This document shows positions 48,711 through 57,496 of a stretch of 64,000 nucleotides of DNA, in pieces. Source of the stretch: an uncultured Oscillospiraceae bacterium. GTDB lineage: Bacteria; Bacillota; Clostridia; Oscillospirales; Oscillospiraceae. Both the position numbers and the translations under genes were made by a program. The stretch's first letter is position 1. Each line of letters opens with the position of its first letter. The notes under the pieces were generated by a model, which did not search any database, had not been told where the DNA came from, and saw nothing but the letters and a program-made list of their open reading frames with translations. The stretch spans positions 1 to 64,000 of the forward strand of contig CAJUCA010000007.1 of the NCBI GenBank assembly GCA_910585265.1. Direction: 5' to 3'.

Positions 48711-49154
48711 ATGACCGCACCCGTTTCCGTCAAGCGGCTGGACCCCCGGGCCAAGCTGCCCTCCTACGGCTCCGCCGACGCCGCCGGGGCCGACCTGTAC
48801 GCCCTCACCGGCGGCCCCGTCACCATCGCCCCCGGCGAGACCGCCAAAATCCCCACCGGGCTGGCGGTGGCCATCCCCCAGGGGTACGCGGGGCTGGTGT
48901 TCGCCCGCTCGGGGCTGGCCTGCAAGGGGGGGCTGGCCCCCGCCAACAAGGTGGGCGTCATCGACGCCGACTACCGGGGGGAGGTCCTGATCTTCCTCCA
49001 CAACCACGGCTCCCAGCCCCAGACGGTGGAGGATGGCGACCGGGTGGCCCAGCTGGTGATCGTGCCCTATCTCACCGCCCAGTTCACCCTGGCGGAGGAG
49101 CTGGACAGCACCGACCGGGGGCAGGGGGGCTTCGGCTCCACCGGGCGCAGATAA
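48711..49154 (+). CDS. dut: dUTP diphosphatase
   Basis: A 147-residue trimeric dUTPase converting dUTP to dUMP. Family motifs are present in order: GADLYAL, ARSGLACKGGL, GVIDADYRGE, and the C-terminal RGQGGFGSTGR arm. AAAGGAG precedes the ATG. It follows the duplicated fhs end and precedes a glycosyltransferase gene; no operon link is obvious. Confidence 0.95.
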   Translation: MTAPVSVKRLDPRAKLPSYGSADAAGADLYALTGGPVTIAPGETAKIPTGLAVAIPQGYAGLVFARSGLACKGGLAPANKVGVIDADYRGEVLIFLHNHGSQPQTVEDGDRVAQLVIVPYLTAQFTLAEELDSTDRGQGGFGSTGRR

Positions 49155-49218
49155 CAGGCCCAGCCCGCCGCCCGCCGTTTCGCAATACGCCCATCAATTC
49201 CCGGAGGAGGTTTGTTCC

Positions 49219-50202
49219 ATGCCCGGAAACACGTTATACATTGTGGTGCCCTGCTACAACGAGGAGGAGGTCCTCCCCGAAACCGCCCGCCGCCTGGGGG
49301 ACAAGCTCCGCGGCCTGATGGCCGCGGGAAAAATCGGCCCCGACAGCCGGGTCCTGTTTGTCAACGACGGCTCCAGGGACGGAACCTGGGCGGTCATTCA
49401 GCGGCTCCACCGGGAGGACGGCCTGTTCTGCGGGGCGGACCTGTCCCGGAACCGGGGCCACCAGAATGCCCTGCTGGCGGGCCTTATGACTGCCAAGGAC
49501 AAGGCCGATCTGGTGATCTCCATGGACGCCGACCTCCAGGACGATGTGGACGCGGCCGACGCCATGGTGGACAAGTACCTGGACGGGGTGGACATCGTGT
49601 ACGGCGTGCGCTCCTCCCGGAAAAAGGACTCCTTCTTCAAGCGCACCACCGCCGAGGCCTTTTACCGCATGATGGATCTCCTGGGGGCGGAGACGGTGTT
49701 CAACCACGCCGACTACCGGCTCATGTCCCGGCGGGCCCTGGACGGGCTGGCCCGGTTTACAGAAGTCAACCTGTTCCTCCGGGGCATCGTGCCCATGATC
49801 GGCTACCGCACCGACACGGTGGAGTACGAGCGGGGGGAGCGGTTCGCCGGGGAGAGCAAGTACCCCCTGAAGAAAATGCTGGCCTTCGCCCTGGAGGGGG
49901 TCACCTCCCTGTCGGTGCGCCCCCTGCGGATGATCACCGGGCTGGGCTTCCTGGTGTTTCTGGCGTCCCTGGCCATGATCGCCTACAACGTGGCCCGCTG
50001 GGCCACCGGGAACACCGTGGCGGGCTGGGCCAGCCTGGCCTGCTCGGTGTGGTTCATCGGGGGGCTGATCCTGCTGTCCCTGGGCATCATCGGGGAGTAC
50101 CTGGGCAAGCTCTACCTGGAGAGCAAGGGCAGGCCCCGGTTCCTCATCCAGGAGCTGCTCGAGGACGGCGGGGAGCAGCCGGACGCCGGGCAAACCCCTT
50201 GA
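49219..50202 (+). CDS. Family 2 glycosyltransferase, GtrB/polyprenyl-phosphate type
   Basis: A 327-residue membrane-associated glycosyltransferase. The GT-A domain begins LYIVVPCYNEEEVLPETARR. The metal site is MDADLQDD, and YGVRSSRKKDSFFKR follows. Two C-terminal hydrophobic segments (GLGFLVFLASLAMIAYNV and WFIGGLILLSLGIIGEYLG) anchor it. This is the layout of enzymes that load a sugar onto polyprenyl phosphate. AGGAGG precedes the ATG. The sugar and the final acceptor are unknown. Confidence 0.92.
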   Translation: MPGNTLYIVVPCYNEEEVLPETARRLGDKLRGLMAAGKIGPDSRVLFVNDGSRDGTWAVIQRLHREDGLFCGADLSRNRGHQNALLAGLMTAKDKADLVISMDADLQDDVDAADAMVDKYLDGVDIVYGVRSSRKKDSFFKRTTAEAFYRMMDLLGAETVFNHADYRLMSRRALDGLARFTEVNLFLRGIVPMIGYRTDTVEYERGERFAGESKYPLKKMLAFALEGVTSLSVRPLRMITGLGFLVFLASLAMIAYNVARWATGNTVAGWASLACSVWFIGGLILLSLGIIGEYLGKLYLESKGRPRFLIQELLEDGGEQPDAGQTP

Positions 50203-50249
50203 CAGGGGCGGGAGATTGTTAAACCTTTATAAATATTCGCGAAAGGCCC

Positions 50250-50278
50250 TTGCAATTTGACGCGGGGGAGCCTAAAAT
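50250..50278 (+). promoter_or_regulatory. Promoter of 156-residue protein gene
   Basis: TTGCAA and TAAAAT lie 17 bases apart. A hairpin GCGGTGC/GCACCGC lies in the leader before the start codon. Confidence 0.5.
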
Positions 50279-50354
50279 GAAATACGTGGAAATTGAGGCG
50301 GTGCCGGGCAGCACCGCTGGGCGGCCCACAACATTTTAACAGGAGGGATTCCCC

Positions 50355-50825
50355 ATGAGCATTGATTTTGAAAGCCTGAAGGACAAAGCTGTGGTACTCG
50401 CCCAGTCCGGCGTGACCAAGGCGAAGGAGCTTACCGAGACCGGCGTGGCCAAGGCCAAGGAGCTGGCGGACACCAGCGCGGCCAAGGCCAAGGAGATTAC
50501 CGAGATCGGCAAGCTGAAGGTGCAGAACTCCACCGAGCAGGAGGCCATCCGCAAGGCCTACTCCGAGCTGGGCAAGCTGTACTACGCCGAGCGCGGCTCC
50601 GCCCCCGAGGCGGCCTACGCCGACCTGTGCCAGCGGATCACCGACGCCCTGGCCCGGATCTCCTACAACAACGAGCGCATCGCCGACATCAAGGCGGCGG
50701 GCCAGCTGTCCGATGACGAGGTGGACGAGACGGAGCCTGTGGACGGCGAGCCTGCGGCGGAGGAGCCCTCCTGCTGCTGCGGCTGTGACGAGCCCGCGGC
50801 GGAGGACGACAAGCCCGAGGAGTAA
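50355..50825 (+). CDS. Hypothetical protein with Ala/Lys-rich helical repeats
   Basis: A 156-residue soluble protein. Residues 10-60 contain three imperfect repeats of the type VTKAKELTETG/VAKAKELADTS/AAKAKEITEIG, a long amphipathic helix. The middle (YSELGKLYYAERGSAPEAAY) is conserved in similar Firmicute proteins as far as I recall. The C-terminus is very acidic and contains a CCCGC cluster. Its function is unknown; the repeats suggest a structural or membrane-surface helix. It has its own promoter and a strong terminator, so it is a single-gene unit. Confidence 0.75.
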   Translation: MSIDFESLKDKAVVLAQSGVTKAKELTETGVAKAKELADTSAAKAKEITEIGKLKVQNSTEQEAIRKAYSELGKLYYAERGSAPEAAYADLCQRITDALARISYNNERIADIKAAGQLSDDEVDETEPVDGEPAAEEPSCCCGCDEPAAEDDKPEE

Positions 50826-50837
50826 TGGAAACGAACG

Positions 50838-50870
50838 AAGCCCCGCAGTCGCAAGACTGCGGGGCTTTTT
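50838..50870 (+). terminator. Intrinsic terminator
   Basis: Perfect arms AAGCCCCGCAGTC/GACTGCGGGGCTT with loop GCAA and a following T-run. Confidence 0.92.
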
Positions 50871-50879
50871 CCCTTTGAT

Positions 50880-51395
50880 TTAAGGCTTTCTGCCCCTCAT
50901 AACAAGAATACTGCCCACCGCCAGGGCCGCCCCCGCCGCGATCACGGCGATGGTGATCCCGAAGATCACGGGCATCGGCCCCTCCCCGGCGTACTCCAGT
51001 ACATTGCTGTAAAAGTGGTGGTACAGCTCATTGTCCCTCGTCTGGAGCAAAAGAAGCGAAAACAGCTCCGCCACCAGCAGCACCATCCCCACCAGTACCG
51101 TGATCCACCCGGCGGTAAAGCACCGCTTGGCGGCGTTCACCCGGACGCACTCCTCCAGCCCGCCGCTCAGGGGCGCGTTCTCCTCCCGCCGGGGCGGGAC
51201 CTCCCTGCCCAGTAGCTCATCGGCGGACACGCCCAGCACCCCGCACAGCCGGGCCAGCGTCTCAATATCCGGCGCGGCCTGATCCGTCTCCCACTTGGAC
51301 ACCGCCTGCCGGGACATCCCAATCAGATCCCCCAGCTGCTCCTGGGACAGCCCCGCCGCCTTGCGCACCTGCTGGAGCCGTTCTCCAAAGGTCAT
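50880..51395 (-). CDS. XRE-family regulator with C-terminal membrane segments
   Basis: A 171-residue protein. The N-terminal HTH_3 domain reads GERLQQVRKAAGLSQEQLGD, then MSRQAVSKWETDQAAPDI. Two hydrophobic segments follow (AGWITVLVGMVLLVAELFSLL at about 95-115 and FGITIAVIAAGAALAVGSIL at 145-165). The layout is common in Firmicutes for membrane-tethered regulators. AAAGGAGG precedes the ATG. The target is unknown; the gene is alone between terminators. Confidence 0.9.
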   Translation of the reverse strand: MTFGERLQQVRKAAGLSQEQLGDLIGMSRQAVSKWETDQAAPDIETLARLCGVLGVSADELLGREVPPRREENAPLSGGLEECVRVNAAKRCFTAGWITVLVGMVLLVAELFSLLLLQTRDNELYHHFYSNVLEYAGEGPMPVIFGITIAVIAAGAALAVGSILVMRGRKP

Positions 51396-51545
51396 GAAAC
51401 CGACCTCCTTTCTGCCCCTATCCTACCGCAAAACCCGGTGGCAGTCCACCAGCTTTCGCTGGAAAACCCGCCACCGGCAGTAGAATCCGTCTGTTTCCCG
51501 TAAAAACAGGCGGCGTGCGGCCCTTCCACCGCCCGCCGCCCCGTC

Positions 51546-52739
51546 TTACAGCGACAGGATGAATTGCAACGCCGTCCGGGGGGTCTGCGCGCCGTGAAGC
51601 CGCTCCCAGGCCACCGCCTGGCGGTGAAGCTCCTCCGGGGGCAGCTCCACGCCGTGCCGCTGGGCCAGCATATCCACCAGGGCCAGGAACTCCGTTTTGT
51701 CCAGGCCGTGGAACAGCACCCGCAGTCCGAACCGGTCCGCCAGGGAGGTCTTTTCCCGGATGGTCTCCGAGCGGTCCATCTCGTCCCCCGCCCGCTCGGA
51801 GATGGTCTGCCGCACCAGATGGCGGCGGTTGGAGGTGGCGTACACCGCCACATTTTGGGGCCGCCGCTCCACACCCCCCTCCAAAATGGTTTTCAGGATG
51901 GAATAGGTGGGGTCGTCCCGGTCGAAGGTCAGGTCGTCGATGAACACGATGAACTTCTGCCGCCGCCCGTCCAGGCTGCGGATGAGGGCGGGCAGGCCGC
52001 CCAGGTTCTCCTTGTCCGCCTCGATGAGCCGCAGCTCCTCCAGCCCCGGCAGGGTGAGCAGGTGCTTCACCGTGGCGGACTTTCCGGTGCCGCTCTCGCC
52101 GTACAGCAGGACGTTGTTCACCTGCCGCCCCTCCGCCAGGGCGCGGGTGTTGCGCTCCACCTCCGCCCGCTGCTGGCTGTAGCCCAGGAGCTGGCCGGCG
52201 GACGGACTGTCCGGGTGGGCCACAGGTATCAGCGTCCCGCTGTCCCACACGAAGGCCCGGTAGCGGGCAAACCGCCCCGCCCCCTCCCGGTAGTAGGCCC
52301 GGGTCAGCTCCTCAAAGGAGAAGGGCACCCCGCTCTGCCACCGGGGCAGTCCGGTGAGCACCCCCTGGTAATCGCTGTCCAGCAGCCGCCCCAGCTGGGC
52401 CAGCCAGCGGTCGCAGTCCACCCCCGCCAGCATGGCGAAGGCGGACAGGTCCAGCCGCGCCGCCTGCTCCAGGGCCGGGTCCCGGCCCTCCCCCTCCGCC
52501 AGACGGGGATAGGGCCCCTCCGACCAGCGCAGGGCGTCCCACAGCCACTGGCCCAGGCCGGGATAGCCCTCCACCCGGAGCTGGTAAAACAGGTCGGTGT
52601 AGGCCTCCAGGCCGCCCAGGCCGTCCCCGTGGGCGGCGCAGGCCACCAGGCGCAGGGCCCGCTCCATCACCGGCTGGGTGAGGAGATCCTTATAGGCCGT
52701 GATGCCCTGGAGGGCGGCCAGCATGGTTTTCAGATTCAT
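51546..52739 (-). CDS. DUF815-family AAA+ ATPase
   Basis: A 397-residue protein with a single AAA+ domain in the C-terminal half. Walker A is GESGTGKSATVKHLL, Walker B FIVFIDDLTF, and the sensor region is VAVYATSNRRHL. The N-terminal 180 residues are helical and unrecognised. The DUF815 family is widespread but its function is not clear. AGGAGGG precedes the ATG at 52739, 13 bases after the nrdG stop, so it is probably co-transcribed with nrdG. A GC-rich hairpin with a TGTTTTT tail follows on the minus strand. Confidence 0.9.
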   Translation of the reverse strand: MNLKTMLAALQGITAYKDLLTQPVMERALRLVACAAHGDGLGGLEAYTDLFYQLRVEGYPGLGQWLWDALRWSEGPYPRLAEGEGRDPALEQAARLDLSAFAMLAGVDCDRWLAQLGRLLDSDYQGVLTGLPRWQSGVPFSFEELTRAYYREGAGRFARYRAFVWDSGTLIPVAHPDSPSAGQLLGYSQQRAEVERNTRALAEGRQVNNVLLYGESGTGKSATVKHLLTLPGLEELRLIEADKENLGGLPALIRSLDGRRQKFIVFIDDLTFDRDDPTYSILKTILEGGVERRPQNVAVYATSNRRHLVRQTISERAGDEMDRSETIREKTSLADRFGLRVLFHGLDKTEFLALVDMLAQRHGVELPPEELHRQAVAWERLHGAQTPRTALQFILSL

Positions 52740-52751
52740 CGGGTTCCCTCC

Positions 52752-53303
52752 TCAGTCCAGGGTGATGGGTTGGATGGTCATATCCCCATCCCAGAGGACG
52801 GGGACCCGGGCCTTCAGGCTGGCGGGCACGTTCAGGATCCGCTGGTTGGCGGAGCCCCGGAAGCGCAGGTTCAGATCCTTTTGCGCCTCCACAAAGGGGC
52901 CGTCGATCAGCACATCCAGGAGGGCCAGCAGCTCGTCGGTGGCCTCGCACCGGGCGCGGCTCTCCCCCCACAGCTCCCTGTCCAGGGTGTAGCCGGAGTA
53001 GCACCAGATCTCCTTGTCCGGGAAACGCTCCTTCACCCGCCGCAGGAAGGGCAGCAGGGCCCGCTGGTTGTCCGGCTCGAAGGGTTCGCCGCCCAGGAGG
53101 GACAGGCCCTTGATGTGGGCGGGGGCCAGGGCGGTCAGAATCTTGTCCTCCTCCGCCTGGGTGAAGGGCTGGCCGTAGCCGAAATCCTGGGCCTCCGGGT
53201 TGAAGCAGCCGGGGCAGCGGTGGGTGCAGCCGGACACGAACAGGGACACCCGGACGCCGGGGCCGTTGGCCACGTCGGCCCATTTGATGGTGGCGTAATT
53301 CAT
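52752..53303 (-). CDS. nrdG: Anaerobic ribonucleotide reductase activase
   Basis: A 183-residue radical-SAM enzyme that generates the glycyl radical on NrdD. The cluster motif is GCTHRCPGCFNP (CxxxCxxC), near residue 26, after VANGPGVRVSLFVSG. Further SAM-domain signs are LSLLGGEPFEPDN. AAAGGAG precedes the ATG. Its partner nrdD is upstream on the same strand, with a YcxB-like gene and the nrdD terminator between them. Confidence 0.95.
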   Translation of the reverse strand: MNYATIKWADVANGPGVRVSLFVSGCTHRCPGCFNPEAQDFGYGQPFTQAEEDKILTALAPAHIKGLSLLGGEPFEPDNQRALLPFLRRVKERFPDKEIWCYSGYTLDRELWGESRARCEATDELLALLDVLIDGPFVEAQKDLNLRFRGSANQRILNVPASLKARVPVLWDGDMTIQPITLD

Positions 53304-53328
53304 ACTTATCTCCTTTGGAAATGCCGCT

Positions 53329-53838
53329 TTATTTTTTGATTCCCTTCAAATTGGGACAGTGCTCGCGCAAAAACCGCAAAAACTGGGTCCGGCGTTCCGA
53401 ATCCATAGCTTCTTTTGGGATAACAATATACTGCCTTCCTTTTGTCTCCATATAAAACAGATTCTTTGTCTCCGCAAAGCGGGCATAGTGGACATAATCC
53501 ACGATATACTGGGCACCGCTGCTGGCATAAGAAATATGGATTCCATCTTCCTCAAACGCGTATTCGGAATTTGCACCGCCATTTTCACGCAAACGCTGCC
53601 TTTGTATCCGCACGATCCGCCACGGAACAGCAAACAGGTAGATTGCACATATTGATAAGTAAAAAACACTTTTTTGCAAGCCCTCAGAGGTCTCGTCGTT
53701 CCAATGGATAACGACACCAATCAAAAAAAACACCGCCGCTATGCGAAAAACGTTTCTCCATCCGGCGGGCACAAAGCAAGGCCGCAATTCCTTGAGCACA
53801 TCCTCATCTAATGTCATTCTGAACCGAAAAGGCCCCAT
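53329..53838 (-). CDS. YcxB-like membrane protein
   Basis: A 169-residue protein with two hydrophobic segments (WRNVFRIAAVFFLIGVVIHW and LQKSVFYLSICAIYLFAVPW). A C-terminal soluble part follows (SEYAFEEDGIHISYASSGAQ, FYMETKGRQYIVIPKEAM) with the pattern of the YcxB family. Its function is unknown. It is markedly more AT-rich than its neighbours nrdG and nrdD, so it may have been inserted between them. The ribosome site is weak (AAAGGTG, 12 bases before the ATG). Confidence 0.72.
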   Translation of the reverse strand: MGPFRFRMTLDEDVLKELRPCFVPAGWRNVFRIAAVFFLIGVVIHWNDETSEGLQKSVFYLSICAIYLFAVPWRIVRIQRQRLRENGGANSEYAFEEDGIHISYASSGAQYIVDYVHYARFAETKNLFYMETKGRQYIVIPKEAMDSERRTQFLRFLREHCPNLKGIKK

Positions 53839-53857
53839 CAGCCATCACACCTTTCCC

Positions 53858-53888
53858 AAAAAAGAGGGCGGCCGCCGGCCGCCCCCTC
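53858..53888 (-). terminator. Terminator of nrdD
   Basis: On the minus strand GAGGGGGCGGCC and GGCCGCCCTC arms are followed by six T, ten bases after the nrdD stop. Confidence 0.88.
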
Positions 53889-53897
53889 TCGTTCTTA

Positions 53898-56024
53898 TTA
53901 CAGGTGGAGCACCCGGCAGGCGATCTCCTTGGTCTTGCCCTCGTTCCAGAAGTTCTCGCCCAGGTAGCCGCAGGTGCGCCTCGTCACGTTCATCTTGGCG
54001 TGATCCTTGTTGTGGCAGCAGGGGCACTCCCACTCGTTGTCGTCGTTGACGATGATCTCCCCGTCGTAGCCGCACACCTGGCAGTAGTCGCTCTTGGTGT
54101 TGAACTCGGCATACTGGATGTTGTCGTAGATGAACCGCACCACGTCCTTCAGAGCCTCCAGGTTGTGGCGCATATTGGGGATCTCCACATAGGAGATGCA
54201 GCCGCCGCTGGAGATCTTCTGGAACTGGCTTTCGAAGGTGAACTTGGCGAAGGCGTCGATGTCCTCCCGCACGTCCACATGATAACTGTTGGTATAATAT
54301 CCCTTGTCCGTTACATCGGGTATGGTGCCGAACCGCTCCTTGTCGATGCGGGCGAAGCGGTAGCACAGGCTCTCCGCCGGGGTGCCGTACAGGGCGAAGC
54401 CGATGTTGGTCTCGCGACGCCAGCGGTCGGTGGTGGCCCGCAGGTGGCGCATGAGCCGCTGGGCGAAATCCTCCCCCTCAGCTTCGGTCTGGGAGCAGCC
54501 CTTCACCAGCTTGGTCACCTCATACAGCCCGATGTAGCCCAGGGAGATGGAGGAGTACCCGCCGTACAGCAGCTCGTCGATGGTCTCCCCCTTGTCCAGG
54601 CGGGCCACCGCGCCGTACTGCCAGTGGATGGGGGACACGTCGGAGCGGATGCCCTTCAGGGCGTTGTGGCGGCACATGAGGGCCTCGAAGCACAGCTCCA
54701 GCCGCTCCTCCAGCAGGGACCAGAACTTGTCCTCGTCCTGGCCGGAGAGTATGCCGATCTGGGGCAGGTTCAGGGACACCACGCCCTGGTTGAACCGTCC
54801 CTCGAACTTGTAATTGCCGTCCCCGTCCTTCCAGGGGGCCAGGAAGGAGCGGCAGCCCATGGGGGAGAACACGTTCCCCTCGTAATGCTCCCGCATCTTC
54901 TTGGCGGAGATGTAGTCGGGGTACATCCGCTTGGCGGAGCACTTGACGGCAAGCTCTGTCAAGTAGTCATACTTGCCCCCGGTGAGGTTATTGAACTCGT
55001 CCAGCACATACACCAGCTTGGGGAAAGCGGGGGTGATATACACGCCCTTCTCGTTCTTGATGCCCTCCAGCCGCTGGGACAGGATCTCCTGGATGATGGC
55101 GGCGTTTTCCTCCATGTAGGGGTCGCCCTCCCGGAGCACCAGGAACAGGGTGACGAAGGGGGACTGGCCGTTGGTGGTCATGAGGGTGTTGATCTGGTAC
55201 TGGATGGTCTGCACGCCGCTTTTCAGCTCGTCCCGGGTGCGGGCCCGGGCCAGCTTCTCCACGGTGGCGTCGTCCAGCTCGGGGGCGGCCTCCCGGGTGC
55301 GGCGGAGGTACTTCTCATAGGTGAGCCGCAAATACTTGCCCAGGTGGCTCATCTCCACCGACTGGCCGCCGTACTGGTTGGAGGCCACGCAGGAGATGAT
55401 CTGGGTGACCACGGTGCAGGCCACCTGGAAGCTCTTGGGGGACTCAATGAGCTTGCCGTTGATCATGGTGCCGTTGTCCAGCATATCGCCGATGTTCACC
55501 AGGCAGCAGTTGAAGATGTGCTGAACGAAGTAATCCGCGTCGTGGAAGTGGATCACGCCCTCGTCGTGGGCCTTGGAGATGTGCTCGGGCAGGAGGATGC
55601 GCCGGGTCAGGTCCCGGCTCACCTCCCCGGCAATGTAGTCCCGCTGGGTGGAGGCGATGGCGGTGTTCTTGTTGGCGTTCTCCTCCGCCAGCTCCTTGTT
55701 GTCGTTGCGGATCAGGGAGAGGATGGACTCGTCGGTGGTGTTGGCCTTGCGCACCAGGGCCCGGGTGTAACGGTAGATGATGTAGGCCTTGGCCAGCTCG
55801 TACTTGCCGGCGGCCATCAGCTTGGTCTCCACCATATCCTGTATGTCCTCCACCAGCAGGCGTTGGCGGCCCTTGGTGGACGCCACCGCGTCGGCGATGT
55901 TGTCGATGGAGGCCTCGTCCAGGCGGTAGGGCTCGTCCACCGCCTGGTTGGCCTTCTGGATGGCGGCTACGATCTTCGCGCGGTCGAACTCAACGATGGA
56001 ATCGTCTCTCTTGATCACTTTCAT
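53898..56024 (-). CDS. nrdD: Anaerobic ribonucleoside-triphosphate reductase
   Basis: A 708-residue class III ribonucleotide reductase. An ATP-cone (MKVIKRDDSIVEFDRAKIVA) precedes the ten-stranded barrel. The C-terminal zinc site (YCQVCG and CPCCHN) and the glycyl-radical site RTCGYLGENFWNEGKTKEI are complete. Length fits (about 710). AAAGGGAG precedes the ATG. It provides dNTPs under anaerobic growth and needs NrdG. Confidence 0.97.
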   Translation of the reverse strand: MKVIKRDDSIVEFDRAKIVAAIQKANQAVDEPYRLDEASIDNIADAVASTKGRQRLLVEDIQDMVETKLMAAGKYELAKAYIIYRYTRALVRKANTTDESILSLIRNDNKELAEENANKNTAIASTQRDYIAGEVSRDLTRRILLPEHISKAHDEGVIHFHDADYFVQHIFNCCLVNIGDMLDNGTMINGKLIESPKSFQVACTVVTQIISCVASNQYGGQSVEMSHLGKYLRLTYEKYLRRTREAAPELDDATVEKLARARTRDELKSGVQTIQYQINTLMTTNGQSPFVTLFLVLREGDPYMEENAAIIQEILSQRLEGIKNEKGVYITPAFPKLVYVLDEFNNLTGGKYDYLTELAVKCSAKRMYPDYISAKKMREHYEGNVFSPMGCRSFLAPWKDGDGNYKFEGRFNQGVVSLNLPQIGILSGQDEDKFWSLLEERLELCFEALMCRHNALKGIRSDVSPIHWQYGAVARLDKGETIDELLYGGYSSISLGYIGLYEVTKLVKGCSQTEAEGEDFAQRLMRHLRATTDRWRRETNIGFALYGTPAESLCYRFARIDKERFGTIPDVTDKGYYTNSYHVDVREDIDAFAKFTFESQFQKISSGGCISYVEIPNMRHNLEALKDVVRFIYDNIQYAEFNTKSDYCQVCGYDGEIIVNDDNEWECPCCHNKDHAKMNVTRRTCGYLGENFWNEGKTKEIACRVLHL

Positions 56025-56139
56025 GGCTCGTCTCCCTTTCTCAGCGTCTCAAACTGGCTTTATCTCGTACCTTCCACCCGGCGGGCAGGGCTTGTCCCGG
56101 ACCCGGCTGGAATTCTATCCCATTCAATAGAGCTTCCTC

Positions 56140-56168
56140 ATCATACTATATCTTGTGGTCTGTGTCAA
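56140..56168 (-). promoter_or_regulatory. Promoter of nrdD
   Basis: Minus-strand TTGACA and TATGAT lie 17 bases apart, about 115 bases before the nrdD start. Confidence 0.68.
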
Positions 56169-56375
56169 GCTATCCGGGGAAATTTTCGCAAATATTGTGT
56201 ATGAGCCGCCGTACCCCTTGCCCCCCAAGGGGTTCCGGGCTTTGTGTCCCCCAATCCCCGCCGGACATAGACTGGGATACACCCAGGCGGGCGGTCCGCC
56301 CGCGTCCCCGCACCGTCTCCGGCCCCGGCGGGGCGGCGGGCCCCCTGGGCCGGGGCCGGTGAAAGGAGCGTACTC
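56169..56375. other. Intergenic region without a supported gene
   Basis: The region between the nrdD promoter and the cysteine-rich gene is GC-rich. It shows the AAGGAG site of the next gene at its end and no clear promoter or terminator that I could support. Confidence 0.4.
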
Positions 56376-57401
56376 ATGAGTCAAATCTTTTGGAACGAGC
56401 CTCCCCGGGGCTATGCCATGTCCGCGGAGGAGTTCGCCGCCGGGGCCTGCCGGGGCCCCGGCCCCCAGTCCGGCTGCGGCTGCGGAGCCGCCCCCATGCC
56501 CCCGGCGGGCTGTGACTGCGGCTGCGGGGCCACGCCCGACTGCCCGGACGGCTGCGGCCAGGGTCCGGAGTTCTGCCAGCCCATGATCTGCTGCTGCCGC
56601 CCCGCGCCGGGGCCCACGCCCCAGCCCCCCCAGGTGGAGGAGGGCTGCTGCTGCAAGCAGAGCTTCCGGGCGGCCCTGTCCCTGCTGTGCGACGAGCGGA
56701 TCTCCGGCCTGCTGGACTTCGACGCCTCCGCCTTCCTGACGGGCACCTATTCCGCCGGGGCCGTCCTGACCTGCGGCAAGCCCTCCGCCGGGGACGACGC
56801 CCCCAACGGCGCGGATACCCCGGCGGACGGCGACGCCGGAACCGCGGGCAGGCCCAAGCCGCCCGCCCTGCCCTGCTCCGCCGGAGGCACCTCCGACAAC
56901 CTGGGTTCCCTCAACGGCAGCTTCCGGCGGTTCGCCCCGTGCAGCTGCGACCTGCTGGACATTGAGGCCCAGCTCTACACCCCCGGCGGACAGGGCTGTT
57001 CCTTCTCCGCCAGCCAGGTGAACCTGTGCCAGCTGGACGCGGTGGTGATCCAGGGGGCGGCGGCCTGCGCCGAGGGCGACCTCACCGCCGATGAGGCGGC
57101 GGCCCGGAACTTCCGGTGCGTCCGGTCCCTGCTGGCCCAGCGGCTCAGCCCCATCGGTTCCCCCTGCGGGCAGGCCGCCTGCTCCTGCGCCTGCGACGGC
57201 CGGGACTGCTGCTGCGCCGCCGGACTGCTGTCCACCCTGGCCCAGAACAACCTGAGCCGCCGGGTGTCCCTGACGGCGGGCCTGCTGGTCCTGCGCGGCG
57301 CGCAGCTGCTGGGCACCGTGGGCAATGTGCTGGTGCTGGCCAACGAGTCCAGCAGCCGGCTGTACTTCGTGTGCGTCAACAGCGTGCAGTTTATCGGGTA
57401 A
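56376..57401 (+). CDS. Cysteine-rich hypothetical protein
   Basis: A 341-residue protein of unknown family. Residues 20-95 are dominated by Cys, Gly and Pro, with repeats such as CGCGAAP, CDCGCGATP, CCCRP and EGCCCKQ. A middle Pro/Asp-rich part (about 130-175) separates it from a second domain with further pairs (CSCDLLDIE, CSCACDGRDCCC). The C-terminus (LLVLRGAQLLGTVGNVLVL) is beta-rich and hydrophobic. There is no signal peptide. The composition recalls spore-coat or exosporium proteins of Clostridia that cross-link through cysteines, but that is only analogy. AAGGAG precedes the ATG, and the gene stands alone. Confidence 0.72.
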   Translation: MSQIFWNEPPRGYAMSAEEFAAGACRGPGPQSGCGCGAAPMPPAGCDCGCGATPDCPDGCGQGPEFCQPMICCCRPAPGPTPQPPQVEEGCCCKQSFRAALSLLCDERISGLLDFDASAFLTGTYSAGAVLTCGKPSAGDDAPNGADTPADGDAGTAGRPKPPALPCSAGGTSDNLGSLNGSFRRFAPCSCDLLDIEAQLYTPGGQGCSFSASQVNLCQLDAVVIQGAAACAEGDLTADEAAARNFRCVRSLLAQRLSPIGSPCGQAACSCACDGRDCCCAAGLLSTLAQNNLSRRVSLTAGLLVLRGAQLLGTVGNVLVLANESSSRLYFVCVNSVQFIG

Positions 57402-57449
57402 GCCCAGTGCCGTCCTGTGGGCGGCTTACAAGCCGATCCCCAGCCGGCG

Positions 57450-57483
57450 CAAAAACGCCCCCTCCGCGCCGCGGAGGGGGCGT
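57450..57483 (-). terminator. Bidirectional terminator
   Basis: Arms ACGCCCCCTCCGC/GCGGAGGGGGCGT are followed by TTTTT on the minus strand, between two convergent genes. Confidence 0.88.
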
Positions 57484-57496
57484 CCCTGTTTCCCAT

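Noticed and set aside
53904..56204. A 766-codon open frame on the plus strand opposite nrdD
   Set aside because: It is the antisense shadow of a clear nrdD gene in GC-rich DNA; the translation has the Val/Gly/His/Leu bias of such shadows and no domain.
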